From the NCBI RefSeq assembly GCF_000187465.1, contig NZ_GL732439.1, forward strand, positions 1,324,682 through 1,388,681: a DNA stretch of 64,000 nucleotides. The letters run 5' to 3'. The notes below the pieces were generated by a model, which saw nothing but the letters and a program-made list of their open reading frames with translations, searched no databases and had not been told where the DNA came from. The stretch comes from Streptococcus infantis ATCC 700779 (GTDB taxonomy: Bacteria > Bacillota > Bacilli > Lactobacillales > Streptococcaceae). Position numbers and translations under genes: made by a program. This document shows, one piece after another, positions 1 through 8,622 of the stretch; within the stretch, counting starts at the first letter, position 1; every line of letters starts with the position of its first letter.

Positions 1-18
1 GATATTGGATTTATTTTT

Positions 19-498
19 TTATCTTTTTGGAGAAAAATCTCTTAGCACCTGCTTTAGTTCTTTCAACATTGCTTTTCTTCCTTTGAATCGCTCATCAGCT
101 AACAGTCGTTCAAATAACTCCAATTTTTCTTTCCCTAATCCTGCTCGATACTCTTTAAGCACTTCTTGTAATGCGTAAGACTCATCTAGCAATAGGCCCC
201 CTTCTCCTAATCGATGGCTAATCTCGCTCACTTCTTCATAAGCTTGTCGATCCAATCTTCTTTTGTAACTTTCTTGTTTCCTGACTGCATCCAAAATTCG
301 ATTTCGAAACTTTGTTTTGAAGTAGGTATAAAATTCCTTATTTTTATTTTCCTTAAAATCAGGGTGATTTTCTAATAATTCATGTAGGCAAATCATTCCT
401 TCTTGATCCCAATCTTCTTTTTCCCATAAATGAAGGTAGTATTCTTTTCTACACTTATGTACAATAGCTTTTACTTCGTGGTAATTCATGTCTAACAT
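19..498 (-). CDS. comX: Competence-specific alternative sigma factor ComX (SigX)
   Basis: This 159-aa protein directs RNA polymerase to late competence promoters (cin-box) during natural transformation. Recognisable family blocks are the HLWEKEDWDQEGM segment near residues 22-35, YFKTKFRNRILD near 60-71 and EISHRLGEGGLLLD near 92-105; the length matches pneumococcal ComX. The start at 498 has an AAGGAG ribosome site at 506-512; an in-frame ATG three codons later (489) is less well placed. It lies just downstream of pbp2a but behind that gene's terminator, so it has its own promoter. From memory, pneumococcus has rpmG, secE and nusG between pbp2a and comX; they are absent here. The sequence clearly diverges from pneumococcal ComX. 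Confidence 0.9.
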   Translation of the reverse strand: MLDMNYHEVKAIVHKCRKEYYLHLWEKEDWDQEGMICLHELLENHPDFKENKNKEFYTYFKTKFRNRILDAVRKQESYKRRLDRQAYEEVSEISHRLGEGGLLLDESYALQEVLKEYRAGLGKEKLELFERLLADERFKGRKAMLKELKQVLRDFSPKR

Positions 499-521
499 AG
501 TTGTTCTCCTTTTCTGCCATT

Positions 522-587
522 AGTATAGCAGAGGTAGAGACGAATTATGACATTTCTTCTATTTTGTTATTTATCTTGCCTGATTTT
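522..587 (-). promoter_or_regulatory. comX promoter with possible degenerate ComE box
   Basis: On the minus strand a -10 TATACT lies at 527-522, with no good -35, as expected of an activator-dependent promoter. Upstream, AAAATCAGG (587-579) and ACAAAATAGA (567-558) are 11 bp apart and partly resemble the pneumococcal ComE direct repeats ending TTCAGG and ACAGTTGAG (about 6 of 10 positions in the right half). The ComE assignment is inference. Confidence 0.35.
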
Positions 588-612
588 ATTTTTTTGAATG
601 TTTGTTACTTTG

Positions 613-643
613 TTAGGATATCTTTTTAGACTTTTTAGGATAT
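613..643. repeat. Direct repeat TTAGGATAT, 22-bp period, upstream of comX
   Basis: The nonamer TTAGGATAT occurs at 613-621 and 635-643, exactly 22 bp apart (about two helical turns), with a related TTTTTAGA between them. It lies about 90 bp upstream of the comX -10 and abuts the pbp2a terminator, so it could be an activator-binding site or simply terminator flank. Confidence 0.4.
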
Positions 644-675
644 AAAAAGAGACAAGAGTTATGCTCTTGTCTTTT
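644..675 (-). terminator. Rho-independent terminator of pbp2a
   Basis: A 9-bp perfect stem (AGACAAGAG 650-658 with CTCTTGTCT 664-672) with a 5-nt loop is followed on the minus strand by a U tract. It begins 8 bp after the pbp2a stop and separates pbp2a from comX. Confidence 0.85.
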
Positions 676-682
676 AAACAAT

Positions 683-2908
683 TTATTGGAACAAATCTAC
701 AATTGTATCCCAGACGGTTTTTGCTTTTTCTTTAATTTTTGCATCTGAAATAGCTTTTTCTGCCTCATCAATAAGGTTCTGAGCTCGACTTTGAATGTCA
801 TTTATAGAGTCATTTGACTGCCCTCCACCATTGACAGTTGACTGATTCGGAACATTTTTAGGAGCAATTCCATTTATTTTATAGGCATTTTCGACTGTAA
901 ATGTACTTCCTGGTGTATAAGGAAGAATTGTTTCTGCCATACTTCTAAAAATATGAGCGGCGCCATTTGATGTCGAACCTGCTAGATAATGATTTTCATC
1001 GGTTGTTGGGAAACCAAGCCAGTGACTAATGACTACATCTGGCGTATAGCCGATAACCCACTGGTCACTCGTATACACCGGGTTGAAGGCTGCTTCTGTT
1101 GTACCTGTTTTCCCGGCCATAACATAACCATCTGGTGATGAACTTATCCCTGTACCGTTTGTGAATGTCCCTAGCATCAGGCTAGTCATTTTATCCGCTA
1201 CGGATTTATCTATCACTCGTTTTTGAGAATTCTTATGGGTAGCAATGACTTGACCACTTGCATTTTCAATACGTGTAATGAAATGTGCTTCAGGCATCAA
1301 ACCTTCGTTCGCAAATGCTGCATAAGCTTGCGCCATTTGCAGTGGACTAGTTTCCACACCACCGCCCAGTGCAACACCCAACACACGATCTACATTGGTT
1401 AAGTTAAGCCCGAATCTTTCGCCTGATTCAAAAGCCTTGTCAATACCAAGTTCCTTAACCGTGGCTACTGCAGGAAGGTTTAGGGATTCAGCTAAAGCTT
1501 GGTACATTGGAACTTCTGGAGATGTTTTAATTCCTGCGTAGTTATCTACCTTGTAATCACCATACTCCATAGTATGATTGTCCAACTCTTTATTTAGAGG
1601 CCAACCAGCTTCGACTGCTGGGGTATAGACAACTAAGGGCTTAATAGTTGAACCTGGGCTTCTTTTTGATTGAGTTGCATAGTTGAAATTTCGGAAACCG
1701 GCTTTATCATCTCCTGCTACACGACCAACAACTCCTCGAACTCCTCCTGTTTTTGGCTCTAGAGCAACACTGCCCGACTCAGCATGAGTTCCATCTTCTG
1801 CGGTTGGAAAGAGAGCTGTATTTTCATAAATGACCTGCATATTAGCCTGGTAATTCTGATCTAATTCCGTGTATATACGATAGCCGTTGTTCACAATTTC
1901 TTCTTCAGTTAAATTATACTTTTCAATTGCTTCATTAACAACAGCATCAAAATAGGATGGATATCGGTAGTCTGAAACTTTACCTTCATAAGCATCTTGC
2001 AGTTGAGAGGCCATATCAACACCCGAAGCTTCCGCTTCTTTGTCTTTATCAATATAGCCAGCAGCGACCATGTTTTGGAGAACGGTGTCTCTACGATTAG
2101 TAGAATCTTCAATAGAATTCAAAGGGTTATACAATTCTGGTCCTTTGAGCATTCCAGCTAAAGTTGCAGCTTCATCAAGTGTCAGTTGAGAAGCTGAGAC
2201 CCCAAAGTATTTTTTACTTGCATCTTCAACACCCCAAACTCCATTTCCGAAGTAGGCATTGTTCAAGTACATAGTCAGAATTTCTTTCTTACTATATTTT
2301 TTTGTTAGTTCCAAAGCTAAAAAGAATTCTTTCGCCTTTCTCTGTACAGTCTGATCTTGAGAAAGATAGGCATTTTTCGCCAACTGCTGAGTAATTGTAG
2401 AACCACCACCTGAGCGTCCAGCCGTCACTATCGCTAGGAAAAAACGAGCATAGTTAATACCATCGTTCTTGTAGAAACTTCTATCTTCTGTAGCAATGAC
2501 GGCATTTTGTAAGTCTTCACTGATGTCCGAAAGTTCGACATAGGTGCCTTTTTGACCTGACAAGGCGCCTGCTTCTTTTTCCTCTCTGTCAAAAATCAGA
2601 GTGCGAGTTTTTAAAGCGTTTTGTAAGTCGGTAACATTTGTCGATTTTGCTAGAGCAAACAAATAGACCCCAACAAACAAGCTGGCACTAAGCCCAAGAA
2701 TCAAAAAGATTTTTGTCAGGTGATAGCGACGCCAAAATTTTCGAACAGGGCCAATTGCCCCCGCTTTCTTTCGTCCTGCTCTTGAACGCCGTAAATTGCT
2801 CGACACACTTTCTTCTTGTTCAATTCCATTCATTTCTGTTTTTTCAATTTCAGATTCTTCTTTTTTAAATAAAGAAAGAAATTTTTCAAATAAGGTATCT
2901 AATTTCAT
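683..2908 (-). CDS. pbp2a: Class A penicillin-binding protein 2A
   Basis: This 741-aa bifunctional peptidoglycan synthase polymerises glycan strands and cross-links peptides outside the membrane. The N-terminal 64 residues are cytoplasmic and charged; one membrane anchor spans about 65-87. The GT51 domain shows ATEDRSFY (139-146), GGGSTITQQLAKN (167-179) and the MYLNNAYFGNGVWG block (about 213-226). The transpeptidase domain has SxxK at 420-423 (STIK, catalytic Ser420), SLN at 475-477 and KTGTT at 600-604. The C-terminus is a Gly/Asn/Ser linker then a short charged helix. All catalytic motifs are intact. It is divergent from the RluD-family gene across an 88-bp gap. Confidence 0.95.
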   Translation of the reverse strand: MKLDTLFEKFLSLFKKEESEIEKTEMNGIEQEESVSSNLRRSRAGRKKAGAIGPVRKFWRRYHLTKIFLILGLSASLFVGVYLFALAKSTNVTDLQNALKTRTLIFDREEKEAGALSGQKGTYVELSDISEDLQNAVIATEDRSFYKNDGINYARFFLAIVTAGRSGGGSTITQQLAKNAYLSQDQTVQRKAKEFFLALELTKKYSKKEILTMYLNNAYFGNGVWGVEDASKKYFGVSASQLTLDEAATLAGMLKGPELYNPLNSIEDSTNRRDTVLQNMVAAGYIDKDKEAEASGVDMASQLQDAYEGKVSDYRYPSYFDAVVNEAIEKYNLTEEEIVNNGYRIYTELDQNYQANMQVIYENTALFPTAEDGTHAESGSVALEPKTGGVRGVVGRVAGDDKAGFRNFNYATQSKRSPGSTIKPLVVYTPAVEAGWPLNKELDNHTMEYGDYKVDNYAGIKTSPEVPMYQALAESLNLPAVATVKELGIDKAFESGERFGLNLTNVDRVLGVALGGGVETSPLQMAQAYAAFANEGLMPEAHFITRIENASGQVIATHKNSQKRVIDKSVADKMTSLMLGTFTNGTGISSSPDGYVMAGKTGTTEAAFNPVYTSDQWVIGYTPDVVISHWLGFPTTDENHYLAGSTSNGAAHIFRSMAETILPYTPGSTFTVENAYKINGIAPKNVPNQSTVNGGGQSNDSINDIQSRAQNLIDEAEKAISDAKIKEKAKTVWDTIVDLFQ

Positions 2909-2981
2909 GCGTATATTTTATCATCTTCCCCATAGGAAGACAAGAATTTTGCTAGTTCCCCTGTCCAAATAAATTGATTTT

Positions 2982-2990
2982 TGTTACAAT
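2982..2990 (+). promoter_or_regulatory. Extended -10 placing transcription start at the ATG of the RluD-family gene
   Basis: TGTTACAAT (TG at 2982-2983, -10 TACAAT at 2985-2990) ends 6 nt before the ATG at 2997. Normal -10 to start spacing puts +1 at or beside the A of ATG. No Shine-Dalgarno sequence lies in the preceding 20 nt. Both point to a leaderless mRNA. Confidence 0.6.
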
Positions 2991-2996
2991 ATCAGT

Positions 2997-3872
2997 ATGA
3001 AATTTACCTTTACAATCCCCGACTCTCTACCCGAAATGACTGTCAAACATTTTCTAGAAGAACAGCTGTTAATACCTCGAAAAATAAGGCACTTTTTGAG
3101 AATCAAGAAACACATCCTCATTAATCAAGAAGAGGTCCATTGGCATCAAACGGTCAAGACTGGAGATGAGTGCCAATTGATCTTCGATGAGGAGGATTAT
3201 CCTACAAAAAAAATTCTCTGGGGAAATCCTAAACTTGTCGAAGAAGTCTATCAAGATCAACATTTAATTATCGTCAATAAACCTGAGGGTATGAAGACAC
3301 ACGGAAATCAGCCAGACGAGATAGCTCTTCTCAATCATGTCAGTGCCTATGTCGGCCAAACCTGCTATGTTGTTCATCGCTTGGATATGGAAACAAGCGG
3401 TCTCGTACTGTTTGCGAAAAATCCATTCATTCTTCCTATTCTTAATCGCTTATTAGAAAAGAAAGAGATTTCTCGAGAATACTGGGCTCTGGTTGATGGA
3501 AGATTAGGGGCTAAGGACTTAATCTACCGAGATAAAATCGGTCGCAATCGTCACGATCGTAGAAAAAGAATTGTGGATCAAAAAAATGGTCAATACGCCG
3601 AAACTCACGTAACTCGGTTAAAACAATTTCAAAATAAAACCAGTCTCGTTCGGTGTAGATTAAAAACAGGACGTACTCATCAGATCCGAGTCCACCTATC
3701 TCACCACGGGCATCCAATCCTCGGGGACCCTCTCTACAACCCACACTCAAAAAACAAGAGACTGATGCTTCACGCATTTAAACTATCCTTTATCCACCCT
3801 CTGACTTTAAATAAATTAAGCTTTACCGCACTCTCAGATACATTTGAAAGAGAATTAAAACAAAATGGATGA
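2997..3872 (+). CDS. RluA/RluD-family RNA pseudouridine synthase
   Basis: This 291-aa enzyme of the RluA family isomerises uridine to pseudouridine in rRNA or tRNA. The catalytic motif is VVHRLDMETSGLVLFAK (125-141) with Asp130 as the expected nucleophile; a second conserved block, GRTHQIRVHLSHHGHPILGDPLY, lies near 220-242. An S4-like N-terminal segment (about 15-60) is plausible. The exact target base is not predictable from sequence. The gene appears leaderless and is monocistronic, ending in a terminator that begins inside its last codons. It is convergent with gap. Confidence 0.88.
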   Translation: MKFTFTIPDSLPEMTVKHFLEEQLLIPRKIRHFLRIKKHILINQEEVHWHQTVKTGDECQLIFDEEDYPTKKILWGNPKLVEEVYQDQHLIIVNKPEGMKTHGNQPDEIALLNHVSAYVGQTCYVVHRLDMETSGLVLFAKNPFILPILNRLLEKKEISREYWALVDGRLGAKDLIYRDKIGRNRHDRRKRIVDQKNGQYAETHVTRLKQFQNKTSLVRCRLKTGRTHQIRVHLSHHGHPILGDPLYNPHSKNKRLMLHAFKLSFIHPLTLNKLSFTALSDTFERELKQNG

Positions 3873-3888
3873 TAAAATCATCCATTTT
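3862..3888 (+). terminator. Terminator overlapping the stop of the RluD-family gene
   Basis: AATGGATGA (3864-3872, including the TGA stop) pairs with TCATCCATT (3878-3886) around a 5-nt loop, followed by a U tract. Confidence 0.85.
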
Positions 3889-3897
3889 TATTGATAC

Positions 3898-3927
3898 AAA
3901 AAGCAAGACCGATTGGTCTTGCTTTTT
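3898..3927. terminator. Bidirectional terminator between the RluD-family gene and gap
   Basis: AAAAAGCAAGACC (3898-3910) and GGTCTTGCTTTTT (3915-3927) form a 13-bp stem with a 4-nt loop and A/T tracts on both sides, serving both convergent genes. Confidence 0.9.
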
Positions 3928-3938
3928 CGACTCAGAAA

Positions 3939-4949
3939 TTATTTAGCAATTTTTGCGAAGTATTCAAGAGTACGTACAAGTTGTGCAGTGTAAGACATTT
4001 CGTTGTCGTACCATGATACAACTTTAACCAATTGTTTACCGTCAACGTCAAGAACTTTAGTTTGAGTTGCGTCAAACAATGAACCGTATGACATACCTAC
4101 GATATCTGAAGATACGATTGGATCTTCTGTGTAACCGTATGATTCGTTTGAAGCTGCTTTCATAGCTGCGTTCACTTCATCAACAGTAACGTTCTTTTCA
4201 AGAACAGCTACCAATTCAGTAACTGATCCAGTTGGAGTTGGAACGCGTTGTGCAGATCCGTCAAGTTTACCATTCAATTCTGGAATTACAAGACCGATAG
4301 CTTTAGCAGCACCAGTTGAGTTAGGAACGATGTTTGCAGCACCAGCGCGAGCACGACGAAGGTCACCACCACGGTGTGGTCCGTCAAGGATCATTTGGTC
4401 ACCAGTGTAAGCGTGGATAGTAGTCATCAATCCTTCTACAACACCGAAGTTATCTTGAAGAGCTTTAGCCATTGGAGCCAAGCAGTTTGTAGTACATGAA
4501 GCACCTGAGATAACTGTTTCAGTACCATCAAGAACGTCGTGGTTAGTGTTAAATACAACTGTTTTAACGTCATTTCCACCAGGAGCAGTGATAACAACTT
4601 TCTTAGCGCCACCTGCATGCAAGTGTTTTTCAGCAGCTTCTTTCTTAGCAAAGAAACCAGTCGCTTCAAGAACGATTTCTACACCGTCGTTAGCCCAGTC
4701 GATTTGTTCTGGATCACGTTCAGCAGAAACTTTAACGAATTTACCGTTAACTTCGAATCCACCTTCTTTAACTTCCACAGTACCGTCGAAACGACCTTGA
4801 GTTGTGTCGTATTTCAACAAGTGTGCAAGCATAACTGGATCTGTAAGGTCGTTGATGCGAGTAACTTCAACACCTTCTACGTTTTGGATACGACGGAAAG
4901 CAAGACGACCGATACGACCGAAACCGTTAATACCAACTTTAACTACCAT
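3939..4949 (-). CDS. gap: Glyceraldehyde-3-phosphate dehydrogenase, type I
   Basis: This 336-aa glycolytic enzyme oxidises glyceraldehyde 3-phosphate to 1,3-bisphosphoglycerate with NAD. The NAD-binding [10 protein letters not shown] is at 6-15, catalytic Cys152 is in SCTTNC and His179 is in TTIHAYT. The start at 4949 is chosen because AGGAGG lies 9 nt upstream (4959-4964) and the family begins [11 protein letters not shown]; the reading frame stays open for 24 more codons upstream but lacks family similarity there. It is expressed alone from a good promoter with a leader of about 80 nt. Confidence 0.97.
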   Translation of the reverse strand: MVVKVGINGFGRIGRLAFRRIQNVEGVEVTRINDLTDPVMLAHLLKYDTTQGRFDGTVEVKEGGFEVNGKFVKVSAERDPEQIDWANDGVEIVLEATGFFAKKEAAEKHLHAGGAKKVVITAPGGNDVKTVVFNTNHDVLDGTETVISGASCTTNCLAPMAKALQDNFGVVEGLMTTIHAYTGDQMILDGPHRGGDLRRARAGAANIVPNSTGAAKAIGLVIPELNGKLDGSAQRVPTPTGSVTELVAVLEKNVTVDEVNAAMKAASNESYGYTEDPIVSSDIVGMSYGSLFDATQTKVLDVDGKQLVKVVSWYDNEMSYTAQLVRTLEYFAKIAK

Positions 4950-5035
4950 TAGTGATTTCCTCCTTATGAAAATCATGAAAATTTTATTGTGAAAAGAGTA
5001 ACTTGAATCACTACAAATCACCTTTCAACAAACCT

Positions 5036-5073
5036 ATTATATAACTATTTTAGTTTTATTGCAAGCGCTGACG
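5036..5073 (-). promoter_or_regulatory. gap promoter with overlapping CcpA (cre) site
   Basis: -35 TTGCAA (5064-5059) and -10 TATAAT (5041-5036) are 17 bp apart. Read on the + strand, 5059-5073 (TTGCAAGCGCTGACG) matches the cre consensus WTGNAANCGNWNNCW except at the last position and covers the -35, suggesting CcpA control. The rest of 5074-5215 is AT-rich with no gene seen. Confidence 0.75.
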
Positions 5074-5215
5074 TTGATTTTCACTTCAGTTTTCTACTTT
5101 CTAGATACACAATTTTATATAGATTCCCTTTGTCAAAAGTCTATCAACATACATCTTTACAGTTATTTACTATACTTTTTGTTAAACTTTTAACCTCTTC
5201 TATTTTGAAAAACTA

Positions 5216-5244
5216 TAAAAAGAGACAGGATTACTCCTGCCTCT
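5216..5244 (-). terminator. Terminator of adhE
   Basis: A 9-bp stem with one G-U pair (5221-5229 with 5236-5244) is followed by a U tract on the minus strand, 14 bp after the adhE stop. Confidence 0.85.
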
Positions 5245-5257
5245 GACTGATAATCAA

Positions 5258-7909
5258 TTATTTAAGACGTCCTGGTCTTTCTTTGTAACCATAGTAAGCA
5301 TCTTCGATGATTTCTTGCATATGGTCAACCATTGGAAGACGTGGGTTTGCAGGTGAACATTGATCTTCATAAGCAAGGAAGGCCAATTCGCGTGAATGTT
5401 CTTTCCATTCTTTCTCGTCAACACCTTGTGCTTTGAAGTTCATTTCGATACCTACGCGCTCACCGAGTTCGTAAACAGCTTTAGCATAAGATGCAACTCC
5501 TTCTTCTGGAGTAGAAGCTGGAAGTCCAAGCATACGAGCGATATCTTGATATTTCTCATCTGCACGGTAGTAGTTGTACTTAGGCCATGTAGCTGTCTTA
5601 GCTGGGCGTGTACCATTGTAACGGATAACGTATGGAAGCAAGATTGCATTTGTACGTCCGTGAACTGTGTGGAATTGTGCACCAATCTTGTGAGCCATTG
5701 AGTGAGAAATCCCTAGGAAGGCATTAGCAAAGGCCATACCAGCAATAGTTGAAGCGTTATGCATTTTCTCACGTGAGTGGAAGTCTGCATTCTTAACTGA
5801 GCTTTCAAGGTTTTCAAATACGAGTTTGATTGCTTGAAGAGCAAGTCCATCAGTGTAGTCGCTAGCCATTTGTGATACGTAAGCTTCAGTTGCGTGAGTC
5901 AATACGTCCATACCAGTGTCAGCAGCAACAAATCCAGGAACTGTCAATACCAAGGCAGGGTCTACGATTGCCACAGTTGGAGTCAATGAGTAGTCAGCGA
6001 TTGGGTATTTACGGTTGTTTGCTTTATCAGAGATAACGGCAAATGGAGTTACTTCAGATCCTGTACCAGATGTAGTTGGGATAGCGATGAATTTAGTCTT
6101 CTTACCAAGTAATGGGAATTTGAAGGCACGTTTACGAATATCCATGAATTTTTGTACAAGGTCACGGAAGTCCACTTCTGGTTGCTCGTAGAAGAGCCAC
6201 ATTACTTTAGCAGCGTCCATTGGTGATCCACCACCAAGAGCGATGATTGTATCTGGTTTGAAGGAACGCATAATCTCAGTACCACGTTCAACTGTAGTGA
6301 TATCTGGATCTGGTTCTACATCTGCAAAGATTTGGTAAACAACCTTATTGCGACGAAGGTCAAGTTGCTCGATGATACGATCGAGGAATCCAAGCTCTAC
6401 CATAGCATGGTCAGTAACGATCATGACACGCTCAACGTCACGACATTTTTGAAGGTATTGAATTGAATCACGTTCAAAGTATGTTTTTGAAGGAAGTTTC
6501 ATCCATTGCATGTTATTTCTCCGTCTTCCGACTTTTTTGATATTCAAGAGGTTAATGGCGCTAACGTTATCCCCAACTGAGTTACGTCCGTAAGAACCAC
6601 ATCCGAGTGTCAATGATGGCAAGAAGGCATTATAAACATCCCCGATACCACCGAAAGTAGAAGGTGAGTTACAGATAACACGAATAGCTTTAACAGCTTT
6701 ACCAAATTCTTTAGTCAGTTCTTCATCAGCAGTATGGATGGCAGCTGAGTGTCCAAGACCGTTAAATTCAACCATTTGACGAGCTTTAGAAATACCATCT
6801 TCACGGCTTTCAGATTTCAAAACTGCGATAACTGGTGATAATTTTTCACGAGTCAACGGCTCGTTTTCGCCAACTTCTTTACATTCTGCAGCAAGAATGT
6901 TTGTTCCTTCTGGAACAGTAAATCCTGCTTGTTCTGCGATCCAAGTTGCTGGTTTACCAACGATGTCAGCGTTCAATTTTGCACCAGCACAGTTTTTGCT
7001 GTTTGCTTTCACGCCGAAGCAGAACTCTTCAAGAAGAGCTTTTTCTTTTTTGTTTACAAAGTAAGTGTGGTAAGATTTGAACTCTGCTACAAATTCATCA
7101 TAAATTTCTTTATCAATAATAACCGCTTGTTCAGATGCACAGACCATACCATTATCAAATGATTTAGACATTACGATATCGTGAGCAGCTTGGCGAATGT
7201 TGGCTGATTTTTCAACATAAGCTGGAACGTTTCCGGCACCTACCCCAAGAGCTGGTTTACCACATGAGTATGCAGCTTTAACCATGGCATTCCCACCTGT
7301 TGCAAGGATTGTTGCAACACCTTCGTGGTTCATCAATGCGCTAGTTGCTTCCATAGATGGTTCAGTAATCCACTGTACACAGTTTTCAGGAGCTCCTGCT
7401 TTAATCGCTGCATCACGCACGATTTGAGCAGCGTGAGCTGATGATTCTTGAGCTGATGGGTGGAATGCAAAGACAATAGGATTACGAGTCTTCAATGAAA
7501 TCAACGCTTTAAAGATTGCTGTTGAAGTTGGGTTAGTTGTTGGAGTGATACCGCAAACAACACCAACTGGTTCAGCGATAAGAGTCAATCCTGTCACATC
7601 GTCTTCTTCAATAACACCAACTGTTTTAGTGTGGCGCATGTTGTTTACTACGTGCTCACAGGCAAACAAGTTCTTAGTCGCTTTATCTTCAAATACTCCG
7701 CGTCCTGTTTCTTCAAAGGCATGTAAAGCCAATTCTCCGTGAGCATCAAGTGCTGCAACTGAAGCTTTTGCTACAATATAATCGACTTGATCTTGGTCAA
7801 GTTTACGCATTTCTTCAAGGGCAACTAAAGCTTTTTGCACCAAACCATCGACATGCTTTTCAGCAGCGAGTTTCTTTTCCTCTGGTGTTACAGTTTTTTT
7901 ATCAGCCAT
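5258..7909 (-). CDS. adhE: Bifunctional acetaldehyde-CoA/alcohol dehydrogenase
   Basis: This 883-aa cytoplasmic fermentative enzyme reduces acetyl-CoA to ethanol in two NADH steps and forms spirosomes in known homologues. The N-terminal half is an aldehyde dehydrogenase with the catalytic cysteine in GMVCASEQ (about residue 250). The C-terminal half is an iron alcohol dehydrogenase with GGGSPMDAAK and the metal-binding histidines in HSMAHKIGAQFHTVHG. The start at 7909 (MADKKTV) has GGAGG at 7915-7919; upstream in-frame ATGs exist at 7921 and 7960, but 883 aa is the family length. Upstream Rex-like half-sites and a cre match fit redox and carbon control. Confidence 0.96.
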   Translation of the reverse strand: MADKKTVTPEEKKLAAEKHVDGLVQKALVALEEMRKLDQDQVDYIVAKASVAALDAHGELALHAFEETGRGVFEDKATKNLFACEHVVNNMRHTKTVGVIEEDDVTGLTLIAEPVGVVCGITPTTNPTSTAIFKALISLKTRNPIVFAFHPSAQESSAHAAQIVRDAAIKAGAPENCVQWITEPSMEATSALMNHEGVATILATGGNAMVKAAYSCGKPALGVGAGNVPAYVEKSANIRQAAHDIVMSKSFDNGMVCASEQAVIIDKEIYDEFVAEFKSYHTYFVNKKEKALLEEFCFGVKANSKNCAGAKLNADIVGKPATWIAEQAGFTVPEGTNILAAECKEVGENEPLTREKLSPVIAVLKSESREDGISKARQMVEFNGLGHSAAIHTADEELTKEFGKAVKAIRVICNSPSTFGGIGDVYNAFLPSLTLGCGSYGRNSVGDNVSAINLLNIKKVGRRRNNMQWMKLPSKTYFERDSIQYLQKCRDVERVMIVTDHAMVELGFLDRIIEQLDLRRNKVVYQIFADVEPDPDITTVERGTEIMRSFKPDTIIALGGGSPMDAAKVMWLFYEQPEVDFRDLVQKFMDIRKRAFKFPLLGKKTKFIAIPTTSGTGSEVTPFAVISDKANNRKYPIADYSLTPTVAIVDPALVLTVPGFVAADTGMDVLTHATEAYVSQMASDYTDGLALQAIKLVFENLESSVKNADFHSREKMHNASTIAGMAFANAFLGISHSMAHKIGAQFHTVHGRTNAILLPYVIRYNGTRPAKTATWPKYNYYRADEKYQDIARMLGLPASTPEEGVASYAKAVYELGERVGIEMNFKAQGVDEKEWKEHSRELAFLAYEDQCSPANPRLPMVDHMQEIIEDAYYGYKERPGRLK

Positions 7910-7954
7910 ATTTTCCTCCATAGCTTTCAAGGATTGTAAGTCCTTTGTTAATTT

Positions 7955-8119
7955 TTTCACAATCTTATTATAACTCTTTTTTCAAGATTTGTAAACAGTT
8001 TCATAGAAATTTCACAAACTTTTTTTATTCGCTTGTGAAAATAATTTTGCACAGCCCTACCCATACGCTTTTTAGCTTATACTTTGTGAATAATCCCATA
8101 AAACTTTTATTTTTCACAA
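7955..8119. promoter_or_regulatory. Cluster of five Rex-like half-sites at adhE
   Basis: TTCACAA occurs at 7955-7961, 8011-8017 and 8113-8119, and TTGTGAA at 8033-8039 and 8084-8090. These are half-sites of the NADH-sensing repressor Rex operator (TTGTGAA, 4 bp, TTCACAA). No pair has the canonical spacing; 8033-8053 is the nearest to a palindrome. They bracket the promoter and its start site. Rex control of adhE is established in related bacteria; binding here is inference. Confidence 0.5.
7967..7995 (-). promoter_or_regulatory. adhE promoter
   Basis: -35 TTTACA (7995-7990) and -10 TATAAT (7972-7967) are separated by 17 bp; predicted start near 7960, giving a leader of about 50 nt. Confidence 0.75.
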
Positions 8120-8159
8120 ACTTCATTGTAAAAAGGTATTGAAAGGCGTCTCAATTTCC

Positions 8160-8174
8160 ATGTAAGCGCTTTCT
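8160..8174. promoter_or_regulatory. Perfect cre site upstream of adhE
   Basis: ATGTAAGCGCTTTCT fits every defined position of WTGNAANCGNWNNCW. It lies about 165 bp upstream of the adhE -35, also just beyond the end of the MORN gene. Confidence 0.65.
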
Positions 8175-8208
8175 ATAAGTGCGGTATATTACCCCCTCTA
8201 AGAGGAGG

Positions 8209-8622
8209 TTATTGTGCTTGTTGGAAGAGCCCTTGTTTAAAGTCACCTTCATAGACAATTTCTTGCTCTGTAGTCAGTTTTCCTTTTCCTTCAGCTTGGC
8301 CATTAACAAAGTCACCTTCATAAACCCAGCCCTCTTTAGCTTGGTAGGTTCCTTTACCGTTAAATGCTCCATTTTTAAATTCACCAGTATAAGTGTCGCC
8401 ATTTGAGAAGGTCATTGTGCCTTTGCCATTCATCTTTCCACGTACAATACTTCCATCATATACAAGTGAATCGCCATCCAGTTTTAAAACTCCTTGCTTA
8501 GGCATATTCCCTACAAATACAAATATAGCACAAAGAGCTATGACTACTACTGTTACAATTTCCAAACGAGGACGCGTTATATAGACACTGTACTTATCAT
8601 AGAATTTCTTTAAATTATCCAT
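8209..8622 (-). CDS. Membrane-anchored MORN-repeat protein
   Basis: A 137-aa protein with one membrane segment at about residues 18-38, then three full and one partial MORN repeats (pattern YxGxFxNGxxxGKG: YDGSIVRGKMNGKG, YTGEFKNGAFNGKG, YEGDFVNGQAEGKG, YEGDFKQG). MORN repeats often mediate lipid or protein contacts at membranes; no specific function is known to me. The start at 8622 has GAGG 6 nt upstream and overlaps the phosphatase gene by 8 bp, indicating translational coupling. An alternative start four codons upstream is less well placed. Confidence 0.8.
   Translation of the reverse strand: MDNLKKFYDKYSVYITRPRLEIVTVVVIALCAIFVFVGNMPKQGVLKLDGDSLVYDGSIVRGKMNGKGTMTFSNGDTYTGEFKNGAFNGKGTYQAKEGWVYEGDFVNGQAEGKGKLTTEQEIVYEGDFKQGLFQQAQ

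Noticed and set aside
4539..4952. Long + strand ORFs antisense to gap and to the ribosomal protein genes
   Set aside because: They mirror the codon bias of highly expressed genes on the other strand, lack ribosome sites and resemble no protein.
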